From: Clostridia bacterium
Lineage (GTDB): Bacteria > Bacillota > Clostridia > Christensenellales > UMGS416
Direction: 5' to 3'
Length of the DNA: 64,000 nucleotides
Assembly: GCA_016938675.1 (NCBI GenBank)
Contig: JAFGUF010000032.1
Location: forward strand, 35,238 to 99,237
Made by a program: the position numbers and the translations under genes. The notes under the pieces were generated by a model. The model made no database searches and was not told the DNA's origin. It worked only from the letters and a program-made list of their open reading frames with translations. Positions 25,159 through 35,396 of this stretch are shown here, piece after piece (the stretch's first letter is position 1; each line of letters opens with the position of its first letter).

Positions 25159-25638
25159 ATGATTATGAATAATGCAGCAAGAAGATTAGATGAAAGAGAA
25201 TACACACAGCAGTACACATATCCTCAGAGGAAGACAAATCTGCGTGTATTGGAAAATAATCAGGAAAACAGAAATTTTAATGATAGCAGGACATACACAA
25301 CTGTACACTATCATTCAAACAGCAATGCTTTTCTGAGCCAATTGATAACAACAGTTATTATACTGTTCCTTTTCGTATCATGCATAGGATTTTTGGCTAT
25401 TCAGGCCCAGATAACTCAGGTTGAAAGAGATATAAGCAGACTTAACAGTGAAATATACGAACTAAGCACTGAAAATAATATGATGCAAAATATCATAACA
25501 AGTGCTACAAATATCGAAACAATCAGAGAAAATGCTGAGAAGCTGGGTATGGGAAAACCTGATGCTGAAGATGTGATATATATATCCGAATCCGAGCTTG
25601 GCGAGTACACAATGTCATCCGGAAGTCTCGGCAACTAG
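25159..25638 (+). CDS. ftsL: FtsL-like cell division protein
   Basis: A 159-residue bitopic membrane protein: about 58 cytoplasmic residues, one membrane helix (about 58-80), then an external coiled coil (ITQVERDISRLNSEIYEL) and a short conserved end with AEKLGMG. Low sequence conservation is normal for FtsL; the call rests on size, topology and position between rsmH and the PBP gene. The frame opens at ATG 25147, but the GGGAG lies after that codon, so ATG 25159 is preferred. It would pair with FtsQ and an FtsB/DivIC partner encoded elsewhere. Confidence 0.85.
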   Translation: MIMNNAARRLDEREYTQQYTYPQRKTNLRVLENNQENRNFNDSRTYTTVHYHSNSNAFLSQLITTVIILFLFVSCIGFLAIQAQITQVERDISRLNSEIYELSTENNMMQNIITSATNIETIRENAEKLGMGKPDAEDVIYISESELGEYTMSSGSLGN

Positions 25639-25652
25639 AATAAAAGAGGTGC

Positions 25653-27905
25653 ATGCAAGTGTCGGTTAGAAGAGCGCACGAGGAGACCTCAAAAAGCGAT
25701 GCCTTGGTTCGTAAAAGAATTGAGGTTCTCTTTGTTATATTCGCATTGCTCATTATCGCATTGATTGCACGTGCAGGATATTGGCAGATATATAAGGCGG
25801 ACTGGCTGAAATCAAAAGCCCAGGATCAATGGACGAGGGAAATCAGGATATTAGCTGACAGGGGTGACATATTAGACAGACATGGCAACCCACTTGCGAT
25901 ATCAACAAGTTGTTATACAGTAGTTTTGCAGCCTGGCGTCATAAAAGAGCAGGCTGAAATATTAAATAAAGACAATACTGACCAGTATATAGATGCTCTG
26001 TGTGAGGATCTGGCGGCAGTATTAGGATTATCACCTGATGATGTTAAGGCATATGCCACAAAACAGCAGAATCAGGTGATTTTGATGCGCTATATTTCGG
26101 ATAAGACAGCGGATGCTATCGAAGGAATGCAGTATTCATATACTGTGGAAAAGAGCGGCGTAACAGAGACGAAAACAATTTCTTATAACGGAATACTCAT
26201 AAATTCGGATATGAAAAGAGAATATCCGATGGGTTCATTTCTCACTCAGGTTCTTGGCTTTATGGCCGTGGACGGAAACGGCCTTGAGGGCATAGAGGGG
26301 AGATTTGATAAATACCTAGCAGGCAAAAATGGCAAATTAACAGTTGAAACAGACAGGGAAGGCGTAAAAATTGGAGGCTCTCTTGAGGAAAGAGAAGAGC
26401 CGGTAAACGGGGATAATCTCCAGCTGACCATTGATGTTACGCTGCAGTCATTTGCGGAAAACGCTGTTGAGGCGTGCATGAATGAGTGGGACCCGGAAAG
26501 CGCGTCAATGATAGTAATGGACCCTGAGACCGGTGCAGTTCTCGCAATGGTTACAAAGCCTGACTATGACAATAATAATCCGCCCAGAAGCGACTATGAA
26601 ATGCTGCGCAGCCTGACAGCAAATAAGAATGTATCCGGGCTTTACTCACCGGGAAGTGCATTCGAAATAATTACGGCAGCAGCGGCTATAGACACGGATT
26701 CTATAAATACAAATACATTCTTCAATTGTGAAGGTGAAAAAACAATTGACGGACAGAAGCTGAACTGTTCAACTGATGAAGCGCACGGAAGCATCAGCCT
26801 GAATCAAGCCTTTCTAAATAGCTGCTCAGTAGCATTTATGGAGATGGCAGAGGAAATGGGCGTTGACACATTCTATCGGTATATTGAAGGTTTCGGATTT
26901 GGCTCAAAAAGCGGTATTGAACTGTATAACGAATTAGCCGGGGAATTAACTCCCGAAAAATATGTACGCGATGTTGAACTTGCAAGGATAGGTTTTGGTG
27001 ATTCCATTATGATTACGCCGCTTCAATATGCAGCAGCATTAAGCACTATTGCTAACGGCGGAGAAAGGATGAAGCCATATATCGCACAAAAAGTTATTTC
27101 AAATGAAGGCAAAGTGCTGAAAGAATACAGCCCCGAAAGTGAAGGAACAATCATAAGCGACTATACATCTGACACTATTCTGGAGTATCTATTCAACATT
27201 GTTGATAACGGGGCAGGCAGGTACTGCCAAGTGCCGGGATATGAAATAGGTGGGATTTCAGGCAATACAGCAAAATATGATGATGAAGGGTTAATAATTC
27301 ACGATGCATATACGGCTTCCTTTGCGGCAGTAGCGCCAATAGGCGACCCGAAGCTGGTTGTTGTGCTTTTAGTAGATGAGCCAAAGGCTGGATCAAATTA
27401 CGGATCAAAGGTGGCTGCGCCATATATAGGTGATTTCCTTGAGGAAGCGCTGCCATACCTAAATATCATGCCGGATAGCGCGACAAATGAAAACGGAACA
27501 AAAAAAGAAGTACCCAATGTTGTAAACATGACCTTGGAAGATGCTGTAAATAAAATTAAACAACAAGGTTTTGGTTGCATTATTGAAGGCTTTGATGGTA
27601 AAATAGTAACGCAAATTCCGGGAGCAGGAACAATGCTGGAAGCTGGAGACAATGTAGTTATACAGCTTGCGCAAGTTTCTGATGAGGGCGAAAGCTACCT
27701 CGTTGAAGTCCCGGATTTATTTGGGTTAAAGCCTACCGAGGCACTGAAGCTGCTTACTGAGAATAACCTGACTATGAGAATAGTGAGCAGCGGCAATGTA
27801 GTGTTGGAGCAATATCCGGATAAAGGCACAGAAGTTTTACGAGGCACTCAGATAGCTGTTGAATTTGATTATTACGAAGATGATGACGAAGAAACAGAAG
27901 ACTAG
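25653..27905 (+). CDS. PBP2B/SpoVD-type penicillin-binding protein, degenerate catalytic motifs
   Basis: A 750-residue class B PBP: membrane helix (about 22-42), dimerisation domain (about 65-230), transpeptidase fold (about 260-605) and two PASTA domains (about 618-674 and 683-740), then an acidic tail. All three catalytic motifs are altered: SxxK reads SAFE (Ser335, Glu338), SxN reads SCS (391-393) and KTG reads NTA (about 538-540). The nucleophile serine remains but the general-base lysine, the SxN asparagine and the KTG lysine are gone. The frame is intact, so it is not a plain pseudogene. It should recruit FtsW or bind wall without normal transpeptidation. GTG at 25659 is an alternative start. 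Confidence 0.9.
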   Translation: MQVSVRRAHEETSKSDALVRKRIEVLFVIFALLIIALIARAGYWQIYKADWLKSKAQDQWTREIRILADRGDILDRHGNPLAISTSCYTVVLQPGVIKEQAEILNKDNTDQYIDALCEDLAAVLGLSPDDVKAYATKQQNQVILMRYISDKTADAIEGMQYSYTVEKSGVTETKTISYNGILINSDMKREYPMGSFLTQVLGFMAVDGNGLEGIEGRFDKYLAGKNGKLTVETDREGVKIGGSLEEREEPVNGDNLQLTIDVTLQSFAENAVEACMNEWDPESASMIVMDPETGAVLAMVTKPDYDNNNPPRSDYEMLRSLTANKNVSGLYSPGSAFEIITAAAAIDTDSINTNTFFNCEGEKTIDGQKLNCSTDEAHGSISLNQAFLNSCSVAFMEMAEEMGVDTFYRYIEGFGFGSKSGIELYNELAGELTPEKYVRDVELARIGFGDSIMITPLQYAAALSTIANGGERMKPYIAQKVISNEGKVLKEYSPESEGTIISDYTSDTILEYLFNIVDNGAGRYCQVPGYEIGGISGNTAKYDDEGLIIHDAYTASFAAVAPIGDPKLVVVLLVDEPKAGSNYGSKVAAPYIGDFLEEALPYLNIMPDSATNENGTKKEVPNVVNMTLEDAVNKIKQQGFGCIIEGFDGKIVTQIPGAGTMLEAGDNVVIQLAQVSDEGESYLVEVPDLFGLKPTEALKLLTENNLTMRIVSSGNVVLEQYPDKGTEVLRGTQIAVEFDYYEDDDEETED

Positions 27906-27943
27906 GCCTCAAATAAGTTTTTAAATACTTTGGAGGTACTTCA

Positions 27944-29386
27944 ATGTTACTAAGCAGACTGGCTGAGCGCATAGAATGCGAAAAGATTCATTACAGCGAT
28001 ACAGAGATCACCGGAATTGAGTTCGATTCCAGAAAAGTGCAGAAGGGCAATATATATATCTGCATTAACGGATTCAATGTTGACGGACATATATACGCGA
28101 AGCCTGCCGTTGAAAACGGCGCAGCGGCAATAATTGCAGAGAAAGTACTCGATGATGTTGATGCTCCGCAGCTGATAGTTGAAAACAGCCGCAGAGCTTT
28201 TGCAATCTGTGCCGCAGAGTGGTATTCAAACCCAGCTGACAGCCTGAAAGTAATAGGAATAACAGGAACAAACGGAAAAACCACAACATCCCACATGCTG
28301 AAAACGCTGCTGGAAGCTAATGGTATTAAAACGGCAGCCATAGGTACAATAGGTACATATATCGGCGATGAGATATACTCGCAGAAGCTAACTACGCCAG
28401 ACCCTATGGAGCTGCAGAAGATATTTGCCTTAGCGAGGGATAACGAATGCAAAGTTGCAGTAATGGAAGTATCCGCTCATGCGCTTGAGCTTAACAAAGT
28501 AGACGGGATTTCTTTCTATGCTTCTGCCTTCACAAATCTATCACAGGATCACCTTGATGATTTTGAGATAATGGAGAACTACGAAAACGCGAAAAAGAAA
28601 CTATTTACGGATATTTCGCATAGCGCGGTAATAAACATTGATGATAACGCTGCAGAAAGAATGATGGCTGACTATTCGGGTCAACTGGTGACATATAGCA
28701 CGAAAGATGCTTCTGCTGATTTTTTCGCAAAGAATATCATACTCTCTGAAGAGGGATTTAGGTGCACATTCGCAGCCAAGGGCAAGGAAATGGATCTCGA
28801 TATAAAAATTCCGGGATTGTTCAATGTATATAACCTGCTTGCTGCGTCAGCGCTTGCGAATTTAATCGGTCTGTCCCTTGACGAAATAAAGAATGCTGCA
28901 GAAAAGATAACAAACGTTGACGGCAGGATGGAAAAGGTTGATGTTGATGCTGATTTCCATGTATTTGTCGATTACGCACACTCATCCGACAGCCTTGAAA
29001 ACCTGCTTGTGAATGTAAGGAAGTTCTGCGAAGGTTCGCTGATATGTGTGTTTGGCTGCGGCGGCGACAGGGATACATTAAAAAGGCCTATCATGGGCAG
29101 AATAGCTGGTGAAAACTCAGATTTTGCTATCATAACTTCGGATAATCCAAGAACGGAAGTACCAGACAGCATAATTGACATGATTGAGCCGGGCGTAAAA
29201 GAGGTTACTGAAAATTATATAAGAATAACAGACCGTAAAGCGGCAATTCATAAAGCTCTTGATATGGCTAAGGAAAAAGATATTGTGGTAATCGCAGGAA
29301 AAGGCCACGAAACTTATCAGGACGTAATGGGCGTTAAGCATCATTTTGATGACCGTGAAGTAGTAAGAGAGTATATGGATAGGTGA
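27944..29386 (+). CDS. murE: UDP-MurNAc-tripeptide synthetase (meso-DAP type)
   Basis: A 480-residue Mur ligase adding the third amino acid to UDP-MurNAc-L-Ala-D-Glu. The ATP loop is GITGTNGKTTTSHM (about 103-116), and VMEVSAHAL and the lysine region in FTNLSQDHLD fit MurE. ITSDNPRTE carries the DNPR motif that marks meso-diaminopimelate specificity. The ATG at 27944 follows TTGGAGG. The wall is therefore probably DAP-type, consistent with lysA and asd in the window. murF, which often follows, is absent here. Confidence 0.96.
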   Translation: MLLSRLAERIECEKIHYSDTEITGIEFDSRKVQKGNIYICINGFNVDGHIYAKPAVENGAAAIIAEKVLDDVDAPQLIVENSRRAFAICAAEWYSNPADSLKVIGITGTNGKTTTSHMLKTLLEANGIKTAAIGTIGTYIGDEIYSQKLTTPDPMELQKIFALARDNECKVAVMEVSAHALELNKVDGISFYASAFTNLSQDHLDDFEIMENYENAKKKLFTDISHSAVINIDDNAAERMMADYSGQLVTYSTKDASADFFAKNIILSEEGFRCTFAAKGKEMDLDIKIPGLFNVYNLLAASALANLIGLSLDEIKNAAEKITNVDGRMEKVDVDADFHVFVDYAHSSDSLENLLVNVRKFCEGSLICVFGCGGDRDTLKRPIMGRIAGENSDFAIITSDNPRTEVPDSIIDMIEPGVKEVTENYIRITDRKAAIHKALDMAKEKDIVVIAGKGHETYQDVMGVKHHFDDREVVREYMDR

Positions 29387-29396
29387 GGATAGAGAA

Positions 29397-30356
29397 ATGC
29401 AAACAATTTTTTTGCCGGTAATTGCAGCTTTTGTGACGGCTTTGATTCTGGGTCCGCTTATAATACCAATGCTGCAGAAGCTGAAATTCGGGCAGACAAT
29501 AAGGGATGACGGCCCGCAAAGCCACCTTTCCAAGCAGGGCACGCCGACAATGGGCGGACTGCTTATTATACTTTCTGTACTGGCCACATGTGCCATTTTT
29601 TTAAGGGAGTATGACCTGAAGATTTTGATGGGATTTGCCGCGTTTATTGGTTTCGGATTAATTGGATTTATAGATGATGCCATAATCATTAAGAAGAAGC
29701 AGTCTCTAGGCCTCAGAGCATGGCAGAAATTGACTCTGCAGATTCTGCTGGCAACGGCTATAGGCGTCTATATATATTTAAGCGCAGGCTCGAAAATACT
29801 GCTGCCATTTTCATCGGCTGAGTGGGATATTGGAATATGGATAATACCGCTTTCAGCTTTCATCCTTGTGGCAATGAGCAATTCAGTAAACTTAACTGAC
29901 GGACTGGATGGACTGGCAACTAGCGTATCGCTTGTATATTTCGCTTTTTATGCAGTAGCTTTTGCAGCGGGACTGATTTTTGCTGAGAAGAATATAGTGA
30001 TATTGGTGTCTTCATTAATAGGCGGAGGCCTCGGATTCCTCTTTTTCAATCGCTACCCTGCAAGGATATTTATGGGCGATACAGGGTCATTGGCTTTAGG
30101 CGGAATTGCGGCATATTTGGCGCTGGTTACAAGAACTGTATTTTGGATTCCAATAGTCGGCTTGATGTTTGTACTGTCATCAATCTCAGTAATAATTCAG
30201 GTATATCATTATAAAAGAACTAAAAAGAGAGTGTTCAAAATGGCCCCTCTTCACCACCATTTTGAGCAACTAGGATATCATGAAATAACAATAGTGGCGA
30301 CATACATTATAATCAGCCTTATTCTTGCCATGGTAGGACTTATGGCGTTCAGGTAA
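29397..30356 (+). CDS. mraY: Phospho-MurNAc-pentapeptide transferase
   Basis: A 319-residue polytopic membrane enzyme making lipid I from UDP-MurNAc-pentapeptide and undecaprenyl phosphate. Ten or so membrane segments are visible. The catalytic regions GFIDDAIIIKKKQSLGLRAW, NSVNLTDGLDGLAT and FMGDTGSLALGG are intact, as is the histidine cluster PLHHHFEQ. ATG at 29397, 10 bp after murE. Confidence 0.97.
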   Translation: MQTIFLPVIAAFVTALILGPLIIPMLQKLKFGQTIRDDGPQSHLSKQGTPTMGGLLIILSVLATCAIFLREYDLKILMGFAAFIGFGLIGFIDDAIIIKKKQSLGLRAWQKLTLQILLATAIGVYIYLSAGSKILLPFSSAEWDIGIWIIPLSAFILVAMSNSVNLTDGLDGLATSVSLVYFAFYAVAFAAGLIFAEKNIVILVSSLIGGGLGFLFFNRYPARIFMGDTGSLALGGIAAYLALVTRTVFWIPIVGLMFVLSSISVIIQVYHYKRTKKRVFKMAPLHHHFEQLGYHEITIVATYIIISLILAMVGLMAFR

Positions 30357-30367
30357 CAGAGGTAAAT

Positions 30368-31726
30368 ATGCATTCAGGAAAAAAGGTGCTGGTAGTTGGA
30401 GTAGCAAGAAGCGGCATTGGAGCTGCAAAGCTGCTTTATGAGCTGGGCGCTGAGGTAACAATAAATGATATAAAGCCTTTAGAAGAATTGAACTCTCAGC
30501 TTGTAGAGGTCTCTAACGGAATAAATATTAAGGTTGGCTGCAAGGCTGATGAATTAATTGCAGGTATGGATTTGGTGGTTGTAAGCCCGGGAATACCTGC
30601 AAGCCTTTCATTATTTAGTGAAGCTAAGGCCTTGGGAGTGCCTGTAATAGGTGAAGTTGAGCTGGCATATACTTTATGCAAAGGTAAAATTGCCGCAATC
30701 ACCGGAACAAACGGCAAAACAACAACAACCGCTCTGACCGGAGCAGTCTTCAAAGAGTTCAGTGAGAATACCTTTATAGCCGGAAATATAGGCGAAGCGT
30801 TCTCAAATGTCGTTCTGAAAACCGATGATAAAAGTCTCACTGCGCTTGAAGTTAGCTCTTTTCAGCTGGAGACTATCGATAAATTCCATCCTAATGTGGC
30901 TGCAGTATTAAATATCACTGAGGACCATCTTGCAAGGCATGGCTCAATGACAGAATATATTAGGTGTAAGAAAAGGATATTTGAAAATCAAGGTAGAAAT
31001 GATTTTCTGATTTTGAACTATGATGATCCGGCAACACGTGAAATGAGCAAAGATTGCAAATGCACAGTAATATACTTTAGCAAAGGCAGCTTGGAAGATA
31101 AATGCGCCTGCATAGAAAACAGCAAGGTTGTTATAAAAAGTGATACCGGATTTCAAGAAATATGCGATATCAGTGAAATACCCATACCTGGGCAGCATAA
31201 CCTTGAAAATGTGCTGGCAGCTGCGGCGATATCGTATTTCATGGGTGTTGACTGTTTATCTATAAGAAAAGGCATATTGAATTTTAAGGCAGTTGAGCAC
31301 AGGCTGGAATTCATTGCCGATAAAAACGGAATTAGATATGTAAATGATTCTAAAGGTACAAATACTGATGCGACAATCGTCGCTGTAAAGGCAATGGATG
31401 CGCCCACAATAATTATCCTAGGCGGCTATGACAAAGGCTCGGAGTTTGACTCACTAGTTGAGGCATTTACTGATAATATCAAGGGCGCTGTCATTATAGG
31501 CGAAACCAAAGAAAAAATAGTTTATTCTCTTGAAAAGAAGGGTTTCGACAATTATATAACAGCTGATGGATTTGAAGAGGCTGTGCATAAAGCAGGCGAG
31601 ATGGCCGAGCAGGGATACACTGTGCTTCTGTCTCCTGCATGTGCAAGCTTTGATATGTTCAAGGATTTTGAGCAAAGAGGAAAAGTATTTAAAGAGATTG
31701 TAGGCAATATAAAGCAGGTTTTATGA
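30368..31726 (+). CDS. murD: UDP-MurNAc-L-alanine:D-glutamate ligase
   Basis: A 452-residue Mur ligase adding D-Glu. The N-terminal nucleotide fold starts GKKVLVVGVARSGIGAAKLL, the ATP loop is AAITGTNGKTTTTALTG, and NITEDHLARHGSMTEYIRCK and the C-terminal VNDSKGTN are typical. The ATG at 30368 follows AGAGGT, 11 bp after mraY. 31727-31846 downstream is a short gap with no gene seen. Confidence 0.96.
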   Translation: MHSGKKVLVVGVARSGIGAAKLLYELGAEVTINDIKPLEELNSQLVEVSNGINIKVGCKADELIAGMDLVVVSPGIPASLSLFSEAKALGVPVIGEVELAYTLCKGKIAAITGTNGKTTTTALTGAVFKEFSENTFIAGNIGEAFSNVVLKTDDKSLTALEVSSFQLETIDKFHPNVAAVLNITEDHLARHGSMTEYIRCKKRIFENQGRNDFLILNYDDPATREMSKDCKCTVIYFSKGSLEDKCACIENSKVVIKSDTGFQEICDISEIPIPGQHNLENVLAAAAISYFMGVDCLSIRKGILNFKAVEHRLEFIADKNGIRYVNDSKGTNTDATIVAVKAMDAPTIIILGGYDKGSEFDSLVEAFTDNIKGAVIIGETKEKIVYSLEKKGFDNYITADGFEEAVHKAGEMAEQGYTVLLSPACASFDMFKDFEQRGKVFKEIVGNIKQVL

Positions 31727-31846
31727 AATAGAATCTGAAACGTAATAAATAACAAATTGGCAGGTTTTTATGGCTCTATACTAGGCGGAGCAAGGGAAAG
31801 ATGACACTAACGGCAAGATGTACAAATAAATTTTTAAGGAGATTTG

Positions 31847-32980
31847 ATGAATAAAGCCATACAGCATTCAAACCCTGACTATATAGTCGCTGTTGCTGTA
31901 ATTGTTCTTGCACTTTTCGGAATAATTATGGTTTTTTCGGCTACTTATTATTCAGAGCAGGCTTCCGGAAACACAGGGGAAGAATACTTTTTTAGTCAGG
32001 TAATAGGTGTTATACTGGGTATTTTGGTTATGCTCATCTTATCCTATATTGATTATAGATTATTCAAGAATAAAATAATAGTATATGGATTGCTCATCTT
32101 TTCTATAGTTTTTCTGATAGTTGTGTATTTTACGCCCAAAATCAACGGCGCACACAGATGGATAGACCTAGGGCTGTTCTACTTTCAGCCTGCGGAGGTT
32201 GCTCGCTTTGCAATGATTGTCTTTACAGCTAAGACCTTGTCTGAATATGAAAATCTTGAAATAGCAAGGTCATGGAGGCTTAAAGAGGTGTTTAGCGGGC
32301 TTACACCATATTTTGTGGTACTGGTTGTAATATCAGGGCTTATAGTTTTTGAACCCAGCCTTACAATGACACTTATGCTTATCGGTGCTGTTTTTTGCAT
32401 GCTGATAGCGGCAGGAATGAAGTGGAGACTGTTTTTTACAATGGGCACATTCGCAGCTATTGCAGGCGCTCTGGCAATTATATCAAAAAAGTGGAGGCTG
32501 GACAGGGTAATGATTTTTATGACTCCATGGGAAGACGCCACCGACGCAGGATATCAGCTGACCCAGTCATTATATGCCTTAGGTTCCGGCGGGCTCTTCG
32601 GAGTAGGGCTTGGCAACTCAAAGCAGAAATTATTATACTTGACATACGGCGACTCCGACTTTATATTATCTATTATCGGCGAAGAACTGGGATTTATTGG
32701 TGTTTCAATATTATTAATTGTATTTATAGTACTTATAGTCAGATGCTTTGTAATAGCACTTAATTCAAGAGACCTTTTTGCTACAATTTTGGCAGTGGGC
32801 ATTGCATCAACAATAGCTATTCAGACAGTTTTAAATGTTGGTGTTGCTACCTGCTCAATCCCTCCGACCGGTGTGCCTTTGCCTTTTATAAGCTCGGGCA
32901 ATACATCGCTTGTAATTTTTATGGCAGAAATGGGAATACTGTTAAATATATCGAGGCATACATCAGCAAGACAGCAGTAG
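31847..32980 (+). CDS. ftsW: SEDS glycosyltransferase FtsW
   Basis: A 377-residue membrane protein of the SEDS family, which polymerises glycan from lipid II at the septum with a class B PBP partner. About ten membrane helices are seen. FQPAEVARFAMI holds the conserved region near the active aspartate site, and GEELGFIGV and PPTGVPLPFISSGNTSL are the SEDS signature. ATG 31847 follows AAGGAG; a TTG codon lies in frame just before. Its natural partner would be the cluster PBP, whose transpeptidase site looks inactive. Confidence 0.95.
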   Translation: MNKAIQHSNPDYIVAVAVIVLALFGIIMVFSATYYSEQASGNTGEEYFFSQVIGVILGILVMLILSYIDYRLFKNKIIVYGLLIFSIVFLIVVYFTPKINGAHRWIDLGLFYFQPAEVARFAMIVFTAKTLSEYENLEIARSWRLKEVFSGLTPYFVVLVVISGLIVFEPSLTMTLMLIGAVFCMLIAAGMKWRLFFTMGTFAAIAGALAIISKKWRLDRVMIFMTPWEDATDAGYQLTQSLYALGSGGLFGVGLGNSKQKLLYLTYGDSDFILSIIGEELGFIGVSILLIVFIVLIVRCFVIALNSRDLFATILAVGIASTIAIQTVLNVGVATCSIPPTGVPLPFISSGNTSLVIFMAEMGILLNISRHTSARQQ

Positions 32981-33000
32981 AGTAAAATCGGGAGAAAATC

Positions 33001-34044
33001 TTGGCGAAACACTTAAAAAAAGACAATATTATTGACTTAGATGAGGCCAAACAAAAAATACTTCAAAACAGAGAGAATGCAGAAGCAAATGCAAAGCATT
33101 TTCGTAGTAAAAACTATAATGATGACGAAGTAAATTTGGGTGGCTATGATAAAAATGCCCCGATTTATAATAAACATTCAATTAACTACACACCTGAACC
33201 AGAAGAAGAAGAGATTCCTGATTTTAATTATGACAGGAACAGCAGATATGAAAGGCGCAAGCATGACGACAAATCGCCTCGCACGACAGGAGGTAAATAC
33301 GCCGCTGAAGGCCCGACCATACCAAGAAATCTCCTCAACCTAATAATAGTAGTTGTAATGACTCTGATACTGGTTATAATCACTGCAAAGTTTTACAGCC
33401 ATTACGTAGTTGAGGATATTAACGTAATCGGCAATCAGCAGGTAGCGTATTATGACCTTATGTGGCTTTGCGACGTGGAATATAAGCAGAGTATGCTCTC
33501 TATAAAGCCGGATAAAGTAATCGAAAGCATCGAAACAAAGCAGCCCATGATCAAAGTCGTGGATGTAAAAAAGATTTGGCCAAACATATTGGAGATATAC
33601 GTTCAGGAGCGTCCTCCTGTTTGTTATATCGTTCTTAAGGGATCACAGAAATGCGCGCTGATAGGTGAAAACAACGTTTGCCTTGCAATACAGGACAGCT
33701 ATCTGGAGGGCAAGCTGCCGAGAATATACGGGCTCGACATCGGTAATGCCGAACTTGGAGCTGAGATTACGGACGGCGAAAGCAGAAAATTGGAGTTATT
33801 GAAGAATCTCATTAGTGCTATGCTTATTACTGACTGCATAGAAGAGCTAGAAAGCATTAACATCAGCAATACAACCAATATTGTTATGACGAGTGTCCAC
33901 GGCACAACAATTAAAATTGGCGATGAAAGCAATCTCGAAATAAAATTCTCAAATACAAAGACTATGCTGCTGCATCTTTTAAGTCAGAATAATACAGATG
34001 TTACAATGATAGTTACAGGCGATGGCAAAGTTTACACAGAATAG
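33001..34044 (+). CDS. ftsQ: Cell division protein FtsQ/DivIB
   Basis: A 347-residue bitopic protein: a long charged cytoplasmic tail (about 110 residues), one membrane helix (about 110-132), then a POTRA domain (VVEDINVIGNQQVAYYDL) and a beta domain. EIYVQERPPVCYI is a typical FtsQ segment. The start is TTG at 33001 with GGGAG 8 nt upstream. It stabilises FtsL and FtsB at the septum. The gap 34045-34201 after it is very AT-rich, with no gene; it probably carries an internal promoter for ftsA-ftsZ that I could not place firmly. Confidence 0.92.
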   Translation: MAKHLKKDNIIDLDEAKQKILQNRENAEANAKHFRSKNYNDDEVNLGGYDKNAPIYNKHSINYTPEPEEEEIPDFNYDRNSRYERRKHDDKSPRTTGGKYAAEGPTIPRNLLNLIIVVVMTLILVIITAKFYSHYVVEDINVIGNQQVAYYDLMWLCDVEYKQSMLSIKPDKVIESIETKQPMIKVVDVKKIWPNILEIYVQERPPVCYIVLKGSQKCALIGENNVCLAIQDSYLEGKLPRIYGLDIGNAELGAEITDGESRKLELLKNLISAMLITDCIEELESINISNTTNIVMTSVHGTTIKIGDESNLEIKFSNTKTMLLHLLSQNNTDVTMIVTGDGKVYTE

Positions 34045-34201
34045 AGCTTATAATACAAAATCGCATACTATTTAAAATAATTTGACGTATTTTTTAAGAA
34101 AATATGTTTTTTTTATTTATTTTTGATGAATTATTTGATATTATATAGAAAGTATTGCTGGAAGATGATATCTTATAGGTTAGGCAAAACGGGAGGCATA
34201 C

Positions 34202-35365
34202 GTGATTTTTGACAGGACAACTGCAGTAATTGACTTTGGAACATCAAAGATTTCAACGCTTATTGCAAAGAAAAAAGATTTCCAGGTTGAGTATTATGGC
34301 CTAGGCGTATGCGAGTATGCGGGATTCAGAAACGGAACATGGCTGGCTCCCGAAGACCTGGAAGAAAGCATATTTCTATCCAAAAAAGACGCTGAAAGCC
34401 AAAACGGCAGAAAAATTAGGCAGGTAAATGCGGTTATACCCGGCGAATGGTGCCTTACATGCTTTGTAAAGTCAGAAGTGATTACAGAAGACCTTGGCGG
34501 AAAAATAAGTGCGGCTGACATCGAAAATCTCATTAAGTCCGGAATAAGCCAGGTTGTGCTGCCGGAAGGCTATACAGTTATTAAGGCGCAGCCGGTTATT
34601 TATATGCTTGATGGACTAAGCAGAAGGCAAGACCCAGTAGGGCACCATGCACGCGCACTGGAAGCATATATTTCCTTTACTGCTGTTGATACTGTATTTA
34701 TGCAGGATATATCGGACATTCTAGACAGGCTGGGTATCGGGGTTAACGAATTCATACCTTCTACAATATCAATGGCTCGATATGTAAGTAGTCATTCAAG
34801 TAAGAAAACGAATATAATAATAGACTCAGGCTATTACAGCACTGATATTATAATATGTGAAGAAGATAAAATTATTTCGCATAGAAATCTGGCAACAGGC
34901 GGATTCCATATAACTTCTGACTTGATGGTATATCTTGAGAAAGATATATATACAGCGGAGCTTATTAAAAGAAACAGCTCAGTGGGAATGGATTCACTTG
35001 GACTGAACAAAATAATGATGGATAAAGAAAATGGAAAAATCCAATTTCCGGTTGATAAGGCGCAGGATGTTATAACAAACCGGCTGAAAGAAATAATGTC
35101 TATAGTCGAAGGCGACGCCGAAAGAAACGGGGTAGAGATTAACAACAGGTGCGGCATCTACCTAACGGGCGGAGGAATAGCCAGAATGCAGGGCGCGAGA
35201 GGCATGTGCTCAAATATGATTGGAGAGAATATATCCATTCTTGAGCCATCAAGGCCGATTCAGGCGAATGTACAGTATACTTCATTATGCGCCGCAATGG
35301 ATTATATATTGGACGAGAACAACAGAGGAATATCCCTCAAATCTTATAATAGTAGAAAAAGATAA
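34202..35365 (+). CDS. ftsA: FtsA-like cell division ATPase
   Basis: A 387-residue actin-fold protein. The phosphate-1 loop is AVIDFGTSKISTLIA, the SHS2-like insertion follows, and IIIDSGYYSTDIIIC and GIYLTGGGIARMQG are the phosphate-2 and adenosine motifs. Divergent from model FtsA but correctly placed before ftsZ. The short basic tail (KSYNSRKR) may be a weak membrane anchor, in place of the usual amphipathic helix. GTG start at 34202 after GGGAGG. Confidence 0.88.
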   Translation: MIFDRTTAVIDFGTSKISTLIAKKKDFQVEYYGLGVCEYAGFRNGTWLAPEDLEESIFLSKKDAESQNGRKIRQVNAVIPGEWCLTCFVKSEVITEDLGGKISAADIENLIKSGISQVVLPEGYTVIKAQPVIYMLDGLSRRQDPVGHHARALEAYISFTAVDTVFMQDISDILDRLGIGVNEFIPSTISMARYVSSHSSKKTNIIIDSGYYSTDIIICEEDKIISHRNLATGGFHITSDLMVYLEKDIYTAELIKRNSSVGMDSLGLNKIMMDKENGKIQFPVDKAQDVITNRLKEIMSIVEGDAERNGVEINNRCGIYLTGGGIARMQGARGMCSNMIGENISILEPSRPIQANVQYTSLCAAMDYILDENNRGISLKSYNSRKR

Positions 35366-35396
35366 ATGCAGACGCATTTAACAGGAGGTAACATAA

